A DNA stretch of 21,868 nucleotides from a virus, in the IMG/VR virus record IMGVR_UViG_3300046011_004384, positions 1-21,868 of that record. The stretch is one strand, 5' to 3'. The notes under the pieces were generated by a model. The model ran no database searches. It saw only the letters and a program-made list of their open reading frames with translations, and was not told the DNA's origin. The first letter of the stretch is position 1. Each line of letters opens with the position of its first letter. This document shows positions 14,602 through 20,415 of the stretch, piece after piece. The position numbers and the translations under genes were made by a program.

Positions 14602-16136
14602 TGGCGAACACCATCCGCCACAAGCGCAGCTCGACGACGGGCGCAACGCCTGCGGCGGGTAGCCTCGTCACTGGAGAGCTCGCGGTCAACACCGCCGACG
14701 GCAAGCTCTTCACCAAGAAGGACAGCGGCACGGTCGTGGAGATCGGCGGCACTCCCGCGGGCAGCACGAGCCAGGTGCAGTTCAACAGCTCTGGCGTGTT
14801 CGCAGCCGACGACGGCCTGACGTTCACGTCGGCGAGCGAGACCCTGCGCGTCGGCAGCGGTGCGAACCACCTGAAGCTGTACAGCGATGCCTACCAGACG
14901 TTCGTAGAGCCCGTAGGCGGAGCCCTTCGCCTTCGGCATCCGTCGGGCGGCTACATCACCATCGGCGATGCAAGCGCGACGGGATCGATCGGAACGGGAA
15001 CGAACATCCTCGTGTCCGCCAACGACGCGAGCATCACGAACTACGCGCAGCTCGTGTGGAACCGAGCGCCCGTCTTGACCGAGGGCGTGGCGACGTTCCA
15101 GGCGAACGTAAACCTTCAGGCGAGCCTGCTCCTGAACAACTCGCAGGGAACCAATGGTCAGGTGCTGACCTCGACGGGAAGCGGAGTTCAGTGGGCAACT
15201 CCGAGCAGCGGAGGCGGGTCGTCGTTTATATCCAGAACGCAGTTCGACTCTTCTTCTACATACACCATCCCGACAAATACGAGGTTACTTCGTATTTTCG
15301 CAGTCGGCGGTGGTGGTGGCGGCGGCGGCGGATATCGACGCGCAAGCGCCGGCAGCGGCGGTGGTGGAGGTGGCGGGATGCCAGCTCAATCCGCGCTCAT
15401 CGAAATCAATGCGTCGTTTTTCGGAGGTGCGGGTGTCGTTCTCGGTATAACCATCGGCGCAGCTGGAACCGGCGGCGCAGGAGGAGCGACCGACAACTCG
15501 AACGGGTCTGCTGGAACGGCTGGTGGCGATACGATCATCACTTGGAATGCAAGTGGAAATACGTTTCTGAAATGCCTTGGTGGGCCAAAGGGAAACGGCG
15601 GCACGGCGTTCGCTGGCGGAACAGCGGATTCAGGCAGAGGCCACTACTTCTATCCTACATTACAGCCGCTTTCAACGGCTGCGGGATCGGGCGGCGGATA
15701 TGGTTCGACAGTATCAGCTGTCGCTAGTCAAACTGGTAGCCCAGTTTATTGCTTCGGAACGGGAGGAGCTGGTGTCGCTGCTGCTGCTGATTACGCGGCA
15801 GGAGCCGTAGTCAACTACTTCTTTTGGTCCACGACTGTACCGATGGTCGCTAAAGATCTTCCTGCGTCATCCACTACGGGAATCATTATCAATGGGGGAG
15901 TTGCAGGAGGAAACGGCGGCAATGCATCAGCGAACGTGACCGACCTGATGAGCATCGGTCTTCCTGGGTCTGGCGGCGGAAGCGGATACAACAGAAACGC
16001 AGGAAATGGTGGAAACGGATATCGCGGCGCCGGTGGTGGCGGCGGCGGTGCATCAAACTCGTCTGGAACGGGATACGCGGCAGGCAACGGCGGCAACGGC
16101 GGAAATGGATACGTCTGCATTGAGGCATACGCATGA
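14601..16136 (+). CDS. Tail fibre / adhesin with glycine-rich tip
   Basis: 511 residues, TGATG overlap with the preceding fibre gene. Residues 1-50 are the shared N-terminal module ('ANTIRHKRSSTTGA...LVTGELAVNTADGKLFTKKDSGTVVEI'). Residues 50-205 are shaft-like and end in 'GTNGQVLTSTGSGVQWATP', a motif common near the end of fibre shafts. From about residue 207 the protein changes: 'SFISRTQFDSSSTYTIPTNT', then from 235 long glycine runs separated by hydrophobic strands to the end ('GNGGNGGNGYVCIEAYA'). This is the pattern of polyglycine-rich adhesin tips that bind the host surface. The tip is encoded by an AT-richer stretch (42% GC at 15241-15300). It has no DGG tag. Confidence 0.85.
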   Translation: MANTIRHKRSSTTGATPAAGSLVTGELAVNTADGKLFTKKDSGTVVEIGGTPAGSTSQVQFNSSGVFAADDGLTFTSASETLRVGSGANHLKLYSDAYQTFVEPVGGALRLRHPSGGYITIGDASATGSIGTGTNILVSANDASITNYAQLVWNRAPVLTEGVATFQANVNLQASLLLNNSQGTNGQVLTSTGSGVQWATPSSGGGSSFISRTQFDSSSTYTIPTNTRLLRIFAVGGGGGGGGGYRRASAGSGGGGGGGMPAQSALIEINASFFGGAGVVLGITIGAAGTGGAGGATDNSNGSAGTAGGDTIITWNASGNTFLKCLGGPKGNGGTAFAGGTADSGRGHYFYPTLQPLSTAAGSGGGYGSTVSAVASQTGSPVYCFGTGGAGVAAAADYAAGAVVNYFFWSTTVPMVAKDLPASSTTGIIINGGVAGGNGGNASANVTDLMSIGLPGSGGGSGYNRNAGNGGNGYRGAGGGGGGASNSSGTGYAAGNGGNGGNGYVCIEAYA

Positions 16137-16320
16137 AATTTGCAATCGTCGATCAGTCAAACAAGGTTGTGAACGTCGTCATCTCCGACATGAATTGGCC
16201 CGTCGATCCTGAAATGCAGAAGGTCGAGGTTTTGGAAGGCGAAGTATGTTTCATCGGCCAGGACTTCGACGCCAATGCCAACCCGCGATTTTCAGGCAAC
16301 CAGCCATCTACTCCGCAATC
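15215..16320 (+). other. Low-GC island over adhesin tip and next gene's 5' part
   Basis: Hand counts: 42% GC at 15241-15300, 48% at 16141-16200 and 57% at 16261-16320, then 72% at 16321-16380. It starts near the shaft/tip boundary and ends at the boundary between the two halves of the following small gene. Confidence 0.75.
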
Positions 16321-16537
16321 GTGGACGGCGTACCAGTTCCTCCTGCGGTTCACCGCCGAGGAGCGCGCCGCGTTCCGAGCGGCGGCTCTGACCGACGCGA
16401 ACGTCGCCGACTTCCAGCAGCTCGCGCAGGCCGCGCAGGAAGTCGTAAGCGACGACCCGATGACCGTGGCCGGCATGAACTACCTCGTGTCGGTCGGACT
16501 CCTCACCGAGCAGCGCAAGCAGGAGATCCTGGGATGA
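16133..16537 (+). CDS. Fibre-associated small protein (possible fibre assembly factor)
   Basis: 134 residues, ATGA overlap with the adhesin gene. Two parts: residues 1-62 (MKFAIVDQSNKVVNVVISDM..., then a 'EGEVCFIGQDFDANANPRFSG' segment) have the look of a small N-terminal domain found beside tail fibre genes ('kyAiv.ng.VvNvv...'). Residues 63-134 (WTAYQFLLRFTAEERAAFRAAALTDA... then ...GLLTEQRKQEIL) form a helical domain that recurs in short phage genes next to fibres. Its function is not known to me. Chaperone or assembly factor is a guess from position. GC content jumps between the two parts (57% to 72% at about 16320), so the halves may have different histories. Confidence 0.65.
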   Translation: MKFAIVDQSNKVVNVVISDMNWPVDPEMQKVEVLEGEVCFIGQDFDANANPRFSGNQPSTPQSWTAYQFLLRFTAEERAAFRAAALTDANVADFQQLAQAAQEVVSDDPMTVAGMNYLVSVGLLTEQRKQEILG

Positions 16538-16734
16538 CCTTCGAGCAGTTCGGCACGATCATCGCGCCGATGGCGACGGTGCTCGCGGCGAGCGCGTGGA
16601 TCCACGGCTCGCTCAACCGCCTCGCCATCAAGGTCGAGGTGATGAACTCCAAGCTCGATGACTACGGCGAGCGTATCCGCCGCATCGAGAAGGAACTTGA
16701 CGAGATAAGGAAGAACGACCATGCAAGACACTAA
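16534..16734 (+). CDS. Small membrane protein with coiled coil (lysis-type)
   Basis: 66 residues from ATG 16534 (ATGA overlap). The frame is open upstream to 16246, but there it is a shadow of the preceding gene. One hydrophobic segment at residues 7-24 (GTIIAPMATVLAASAWIHG) is followed by an amphipathic, charged helix from about 30 to 60 (LAIKVEVMNSKLDDYGERI...). N-terminal membrane anchor plus coiled coil is the shape of inner-membrane spanins and of XhlA-type accessory proteins, though XhlA has the opposite order. It overlaps the holin-like gene by 14 bases, so the two are probably translated together. Lysis role is inferred from context. Confidence 0.65.
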   Translation: MTFEQFGTIIAPMATVLAASAWIHGSLNRLAIKVEVMNSKLDDYGERIRRIEKELDEIRKNDHARH

Positions 16735-16909
16735 GCCTGGCTACAAGACCACCGAGTTCTGGCTCTCCTTTGCGGCGCTCTGCATCGGCGCGGCGTTCGC
16801 GAGCGGCGTGTTCCCGACCGAGTCGACTGGCGACAAGATCCTTGGCCTTGCGGCGACCGTGATGTCGGCGCTCGGCTACACCGTGTCGCGGACGATGGTG
16901 AAGAAGTGA
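16721..16909 (+). CDS. Holin-like small membrane protein
   Basis: 62 residues with two predicted membrane segments (about 13-30 and 40-55), a short polar N-terminus and a basic C-terminus (SRTMVKK). The layout 'KTTEFWLSFAALCIGAAFASG' ... 'ILGLAATVMSALGYTVSRTMVKK' is typical of small phage membrane proteins often labelled holin. Holins form pores in the inner membrane that time lysis. AAGGAAG lies about 8 bases before the ATG. The gene overlaps the previous one by 14 bases and its stop overlaps a GTG in another frame (GTGA). No endolysin gene is next to it, so the label rests on topology and context. Confidence 0.65.
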   Translation: MQDTKPGYKTTEFWLSFAALCIGAAFASGVFPTESTGDKILGLAATVMSALGYTVSRTMVKK

Positions 16910-17250
16910 CGCAAGGCTACGACGACTGGTATGAGGAAAACGCGCCATGCTCGAGCGCATCGTCGCACATGTCGTCGTCTCGCTGGCTTCGTGGCTTGAA
17001 GGACGCATTGCCGCCGGCAAGGTGGCTATGGACGCCGACATTGACCGCGATCATCTTCGCCGCACTGGTGGTCGCGTGCGCGAGTGGCTGCGGTCGGACG
17101 GTGTTCGTACACGAGTCGACCCCGATGCGGGTGGGGCCGATGTCCAAGACAAGGGTGTATCACAGGATCGCGGGTGAATGGGTGCTATCCGCGAACCCTG
17201 TTCCAATTCCAGAGGGCTGGTATCTGGTCCCACCGTCGTTCGTCGAATAG
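16906..17250 (+). CDS. Lipoprotein-like reading frame (possible outer spanin)
   Basis: Frame open from GTG 16906 (GTGA overlap with the holin-like gene) to TAG 17248-17250, 114 residues at most. A hydrophobic segment TLTAIIFAALVVACASGC carries lipobox-like cysteines (VVAC and ASGC). After it comes a short soluble part ending 'PIPEGWYLVPPSFVE', similar to small phage lipoproteins with a 'pEGWY' end. A full-length start would put 45 residues before the signal segment, which is too long. Starts at ATG 16969 or, better, TTG 17008 (with GAAGGA at 16998-17003, giving MPPARWLWTP...) fit a lipoprotein signal better. An 80-residue lipoprotein is my preferred reading. Another frame, at 16947, overlaps most of it. 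Confidence 0.6.
   Translation: MTQGYDDWYEENAPCSSASSHMSSSRWLRGLKDALPPARWLWTPTLTAIIFAALVVACASGCGRTVFVHESTPMRVGPMSKTRVYHRIAGEWVLSANPVPIPEGWYLVPPSFVE
16933..16937 (+). promoter_or_regulatory. Ribosome site for the 16947 start
   Basis: GAGGA at 16933-16937, followed by an A-rich stretch, lies 9 bases before ATG 16947. It is a stronger site than any before the overlapping GTG 16906, and is the main reason to accept the 16947 frame. Confidence 0.5.
16947..17177 (+). CDS. Overlapping gene in the lipoprotein region (76 aa)
   Basis: 76 residues in a different frame from the lipoprotein. ATG 16947 has GAGGA at 16933-16937, a good ribosome site 9-10 bases away. The sequence starts 'MLERIVAHVVVSLASWLEGRIAAGK', then 'VAMDADIDRDHLRRTGGRVREWLRSDG', an arrangement (weakly hydrophobic helix, DAD, R-x-G-x-R-x-x-x-W) that reads like a small phage protein rather than random shadow. 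The C-terminal third is less convincing. Overlapping lysis genes in two frames are known from Rz/Rz1 pairs, but this protein has only a weak membrane segment, so inner spanin is not supported. Function unknown. Confidence 0.5.
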   Translation: MLERIVAHVVVSLASWLEGRIAAGKVAMDADIDRDHLRRTGGRVREWLRSDGVRTRVDPDAGGADVQDKGVSQDRG

Positions 17251-17257
17251 GTGGAAC

Positions 17258-17264
17258 AAAGGGG
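17258..17264 (+). promoter_or_regulatory. Ribosome site deciding the phosphoesterase start
   Basis: AAAGGGG ends 4 bases before ATG 17269 and lies after the alternative GTG 17251, favouring the shorter 290-residue product. Confidence 0.6.
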
Positions 17265-17268
17265 TGTC

Positions 17269-18141
17269 ATGGCGGATCTCGACAACATCCAGGTGAGGAA
17301 GACCGACAGGTCTGTGCTCAGGATCGACTACCGTCCTGAGAAGCAGTGCGAGCCGATATGGTTCCTGCTTCGCTCCGACGCGCATCACGACAACGCGCAC
17401 ACGGACCAGGACATGGAGCTTCGCCATCTCGAGGAGGCGAGGCGCAGGAATGCGCTCATCCTCGACAACGGCGACTTGCACTGCGCCATGCAGGGCAAGT
17501 TTGACCGGCGGTCCGACAGGTCCGCCCTGCGACCCGAATACCAGTTCGGGAACTACCTTGACCGCCTGGTGGACGAAGCGGTCAAGTTCTACGCTCCATA
17601 TGCGCCCAACTGGTGCATGATGGGGCTTGGCAACCACGAGACCTCGATCCTGAAGCACCATGAGACGAACCTCACGGAGCGCACGGTCGAGCGCCTCAAG
17701 ATGGCCGGCGCGGTCAACCTCCAGTTCTCCGCGTATGCGGGCTGGGTGCGGCTGATCATCTGCCCGAAGGGGAACCGCAAGTCGGCGAGCCTTTGGATGT
17801 ACAGGCACCACGGCTATGGCGGCGGCGGACCCGTGACGCGCGGGACGATCCAGACCTCGCGCATGGCGGTCTACCTGCCCGACGCCGACATCGTGTGGAC
17901 GGGACACACCCACGACCAGTGGATACTGCCGATCGAGCGTTACCGTGTCACAAGCGGCGACGTACCCTACCTCGACAGGCAGATGCACGTCAGGACTCCC
18001 GGCTACAAGGACGAGTTCTCGCCGCAGGAGGGATGGCATACGGAGCGGGGAGGACCGCCGAAGCCGCGGGGAGCCTTGTGGCTCAAGGCGTGGCTGAACA
18101 AGGACACCAAGGTCGAGTACGAGATTACGGAGGCACGCTGA
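17269..18141 (+). CDS. Calcineurin-like metallophosphoesterase
   Basis: 290 residues from ATG 17269 (GTG 17251 is in frame but less well placed; AAAGGGG at 17258-17264 serves the ATG). All metal-binding motifs of the calcineurin-like family are present in order: D37-A-H39 in LLRSDAHHD, G68-D69 in ILDNGDLHC, G121-N-H-E124 in GLGNHET, a histidine pair at 180-181, and G212-H-T-H215. These bind two metal ions and hydrolyse phosphoester bonds. The real substrate (nucleotide, nucleic acid, phosphoprotein or other) cannot be read from the sequence. It has no signal peptide or membrane segment. It lies between the lysis-type genes and a fibre gene, with its stop overlapping the next start (TGATG), so it belongs to the same late transcript. 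Confidence 0.9.
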   Translation: MADLDNIQVRKTDRSVLRIDYRPEKQCEPIWFLLRSDAHHDNAHTDQDMELRHLEEARRRNALILDNGDLHCAMQGKFDRRSDRSALRPEYQFGNYLDRLVDEAVKFYAPYAPNWCMMGLGNHETSILKHHETNLTERTVERLKMAGAVNLQFSAYAGWVRLIICPKGNRKSASLWMYRHHGYGGGGPVTRGTIQTSRMAVYLPDADIVWTGHTHDQWILPIERYRVTSGDVPYLDRQMHVRTPGYKDEFSPQEGWHTERGGPPKPRGALWLKAWLNKDTKVEYEITEAR

Positions 18142-18491
18142 TGGCCGCAGGCACCTACAACATGATCATCGAGCAGGGTACGGACATCACCCGTACGTTC
18201 ACCTACACCGACGACGCAGGAGTCGCGTTCAACCTCGCGGGCTACACGGCGCGCATGCAGGGACGCGCGTCCATCCAGAGCACCGCGACGATCTTCGAGC
18301 TGACGACTGCAAACGGCGGACTGTCGATCCCGACGCCCGCCAACGGCACGATCGTGATGACGATGACCTCGGCGCAGACCTCGGCGTACCCGTGCGACGG
18401 CGTCTACGACCTCGAGATCATCGACTCGTCGGGCAAGGTGACGCGCCTCGTCGAGGGCCAGTTCACGCTCTCTGGAGAGGTGACGCGATGA
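18141..18491 (+). CDS. BppU-like N-terminal domain structural protein (116 aa)
   Basis: 116 residues from ATG 18141 (TGATG overlap). Upstream open frame to 17793 is a shadow of the phosphoesterase. The layout fits a common phage structural domain: 'YNMIIEQGTDITRTFTYTDDAGVAFNLAGYTARMQ', then 'FELTTANGGLSIPTPANGTIVMTMTSAQTSAY', then 'GVYDLEIIDSSGKVTRLVEGQFTLSGEVTR'. The pattern 'QG.d....f.y.D..G.p..LtGy.arm' and ending 'vYDlei....G.v.rL..G...ls.eVTR' is seen in BppU-type baseplate proteins and many tail-fibre-associated proteins. It probably docks a fibre to the tip. The next gene begins at its stop (ATGA), and both fibre-like genes follow. Confidence 0.75.
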   Translation: MAAGTYNMIIEQGTDITRTFTYTDDAGVAFNLAGYTARMQGRASIQSTATIFELTTANGGLSIPTPANGTIVMTMTSAQTSAYPCDGVYDLEIIDSSGKVTRLVEGQFTLSGEVTR

Positions 18492-19360
18492 ACGTCAACG
18501 TCACCGAGACCACGACGGGCGTGCAGATCAGCGAGAACCCAGCGGGTCTTGCGAGCGGCGTGCTCACGGGTTCGTACCCGAATCCCGCGCTGAACTACGG
18601 CGCGGTCGACCATGTCGCGATGGACCGGAGCTCGTACAGGCTCTTCAGCGACTTCGGTCACAACGCATCGCCGTGGAACGTCTTTACCGCCGTAGGTGCG
18701 ACGGCGACGTACACGCACCTCTACAGCGGCGACACAATCCACTACGTCACGATCTCGCCGGCGATTAACACGGCTGCATCCCGCGGATGGATCAGCGACC
18801 GTCCCGATGTCTCCGTTCAGCCGCAGATGGTTTTCGGAACTGGATACGCGGCATCGAACTTCTCGGCAAGAGTTCGGGTGAACAAGGGCGCGCAGACGAA
18901 CATCACCTACCGCGTCGGATTCAGCCAAGGGCATGCGCCGCCGATCATCGGACAGAGCGGACTGGTAGGCGATGGCCAGGTGAACGCCTGCTGCTTCCTG
19001 TGCTACGGAAGCAAGACGACATGGCATGCGCTTGCGGCTGCGAAATACATCAGGGATCCCAGCGAGCCAGCATTCAACACTGGAGACGCGACCGAGATCG
19101 ACACCGGAATCGCGGTAAACGACTGGCACGTCCTCGAGGTCCGCGTGAACGCAGCCGGCACGCAGGCGCTGTTCTACATCGACGGCGCACTTGCGGCGAC
19201 CATCACGACCAACATCCCGACCGTCGCAACGGCGGATGTGAAGTCGAACGGCAACTGGTGCATGGCATGCTGCTCGGTTCGCGCCGGAGATTCAGGAATC
19301 ACCGCATTGGCGCCGTTCGACATCGACTGGCAGTCATTCGAGTACAAGCGAGCGAGGTAA
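18488..19360 (+). CDS. Lectin-like tail fibre protein A
   Basis: 290 residues, ATGA overlap. The N-terminal peptide MNVNVTETTTGVQISE is similar to that of the next gene. It is followed by 'SGVLTGSYPNPAL', a version of the 'GdLtGtYPnPt' motif of many fibres. The second half is beta-rich with 'DTGIAVNDWHVLEVRVNAAGTQALFYIDG', then 'TTNIPT', and ends in an 'IDWQSFEYKRAR' strand. This is the layout of a concanavalin/LamG-like jelly-roll, likely to bind carbohydrate on the host or to decorate the virion. Six cysteines (for example CCFLC near residues 169-173) are unusual for a phage fibre. The upstream open frame to 18392 is a shadow of the previous gene. Confidence 0.7.
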   Translation: MNVNVTETTTGVQISENPAGLASGVLTGSYPNPALNYGAVDHVAMDRSSYRLFSDFGHNASPWNVFTAVGATATYTHLYSGDTIHYVTISPAINTAASRGWISDRPDVSVQPQMVFGTGYAASNFSARVRVNKGAQTNITYRVGFSQGHAPPIIGQSGLVGDGQVNACCFLCYGSKTTWHALAAAKYIRDPSEPAFNTGDATEIDTGIAVNDWHVLEVRVNAAGTQALFYIDGALAATITTNIPTVATADVKSNGNWCMACCSVRAGDSGITALAPFDIDWQSFEYKRAR

Positions 19361-19363
19361 CCC

Positions 19364-20137
19364 ATGAAGGTCAGCATCGACAGCACAACCAACGCCGTCA
19401 GAATCTCCGACTCGGGGATCCTCGCGACACCTTCGTACGTCACCCGGACGTTTGATCCTCGCATCCTTGTTCGCATGTTCTGCGACTTTCACAACTCAAG
19501 TTCTCCGTTCGTCGAGTTAGTGCAGTCGAACGGATCCATTGTGTACGGAAACTCCGACACTTCGGCAAATGTGATCAGGGGAGTTTCGGTTCTCAATGCA
19601 TCACCGACCGTGAATGGCTCTTCGGCTGCGATCAGGACACATCCGTCCAACTACGCAATCGAACCCACAGCTGGCGTCGAGGTTCGGTTCTCTGCAAACG
19701 CACGTCTTCTTTTCGAGACTCCTTCGCAGCAGACCCTCATGCGAAGCGCGGTCGGATTCTTCGCCACGCAGGGAGCGAATCCCCTCAGGGCAATCTGCTT
19801 TAGAACCGGCGCATTCACTGGCTTGACGGCGACGAACACATGGTGGTGCTCGACCATCCATACGCCGGACGGCGGCGGGGCAACAACTACGACCAACTTC
19901 AACACGGGCATTTCCGTAGAGACCTTCAGGAACCTGTCGATCGAGATCAACCCGAACTTCTTGCAGGTCGTGTTCAAGATCGATGGATCAACGGTCTACA
20001 CGTCGACCACGAACATCCCTCCGCCGAACGCTATCGGGCTTCTGGGAGGCGCGTACGTCACCAACTCGAGCGCATCGGCTGGAAACAACAAGCTCCTGCT
20101 CGACTACATGCTCCTCGACCAGTACGTCAACCGATGA
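19364..20137 (+). CDS. Lectin-like tail fibre protein B
   Basis: 257 residues, ATG 19364 three bases after the previous stop, with GAGG upstream. It looks like a diverged paralogue of the preceding gene: shared N-terminal pattern (M-x-V-x-[IV]-x-x-T-T-x-x-V-[QR]-I-S) and shared C-terminal jelly-roll order ('NTGISVETFRNLSIEINPNFLQVVFKIDG', 'TTNIPPPNAIG', final 'LLLDYMLLDQYVNR'). A putative host-binding or decorating fibre subunit. Middle sequence is different and the DNA from about 19440 to 19900 is somewhat AT-richer (52% at 19501-19560 by hand count). No transmembrane segment. Confidence 0.7.
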   Translation: MKVSIDSTTNAVRISDSGILATPSYVTRTFDPRILVRMFCDFHNSSSPFVELVQSNGSIVYGNSDTSANVIRGVSVLNASPTVNGSSAAIRTHPSNYAIEPTAGVEVRFSANARLLFETPSQQTLMRSAVGFFATQGANPLRAICFRTGAFTGLTATNTWWCSTIHTPDGGGATTTTNFNTGISVETFRNLSIEINPNFLQVVFKIDGSTVYTSTTNIPPPNAIGLLGGAYVTNSSASAGNNKLLLDYMLLDQYVNR

Positions 20138-20142
20138 AGGAG
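20137..20142 (+). promoter_or_regulatory. Ribosome site deciding the 20149 start
   Basis: AAGGAG sits 6 bases before ATG 20149. The earlier in-frame ATG 20134, which overlaps the upstream stop, would lie before this site, so 20149 is the better start. Confidence 0.65.
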
Positions 20143-20148
20143 AACCGC

Positions 20149-20415
20149 ATGTCACGGCGCAAGAAGGACCAGCCAGCTGACGACAGCGACGACATCACGC
20201 CGCTCTATCTCGCCGAGCGGGCGGCGCGCGAGTTCGTCGAGGCGGTCGGTGCCGACGCCGTCGTGATCGTGTGGACCACGCAGAACAAGCGCGCCACGCG
20301 GTACTGGCGCCATCAGATCGGCAACGCCATGCTATGCAACGCTCTCATCGAGAAGACGGCGGAGCAGCAGGAGGAGCAGTTGTCCGAGGTCGAGGAAGAG
20401 GAGGAGGATGAATGA
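20149..20415 (+). CDS. Small protein with acidic C-terminal tail
   Basis: 88 residues from ATG 20149 (93 if from 20134). A basic N-terminus (SRRKK) and acidic patch (PADDSDD) are followed by a central folded part (LYLAERAAREFVEAVGADAVVIVWTTQNKRATRYW) and a tail ending in EVEEEEEDE. I do not recognise the family. The middle has the look of a small alpha/beta domain with a hydrophobic VVIV strand. No membrane segment or catalytic motif. It is translationally linked to the cysteine-rich gene downstream (ATGA overlap at 20412), so the two may function together. Small acidic proteins of this sort can act as chaperones or inhibitors, but nothing here proves that. Confidence 0.6.
   Translation: MSRRKKDQPADDSDDITPLYLAERAAREFVEAVGADAVVIVWTTQNKRATRYWRHQIGNAMLCNALIEKTAEQQEEQLSEVEEEEEDE

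Noticed and set aside
12235-14646. Long antisense frames opposite the two fibre genes
   Set aside because: They are reverse shadows of GC-rich Thr/Ala/Gly-rich fibre codons, rich in Arg, Val and Asp, with no signals of their own.
15056-15727. Trp/Arg-rich frame (223 codons) within the adhesin gene
   Set aside because: GGTGGC-rich DNA read one base off gives Trp/Arg runs. It is a shadow of the glycine-rich tip.
17084-17296. Third frame (70 codons) across the lipoprotein and phosphoesterase junction
   Set aside because: No ribosome site, shadow-like composition, and it runs across a clear gene boundary.
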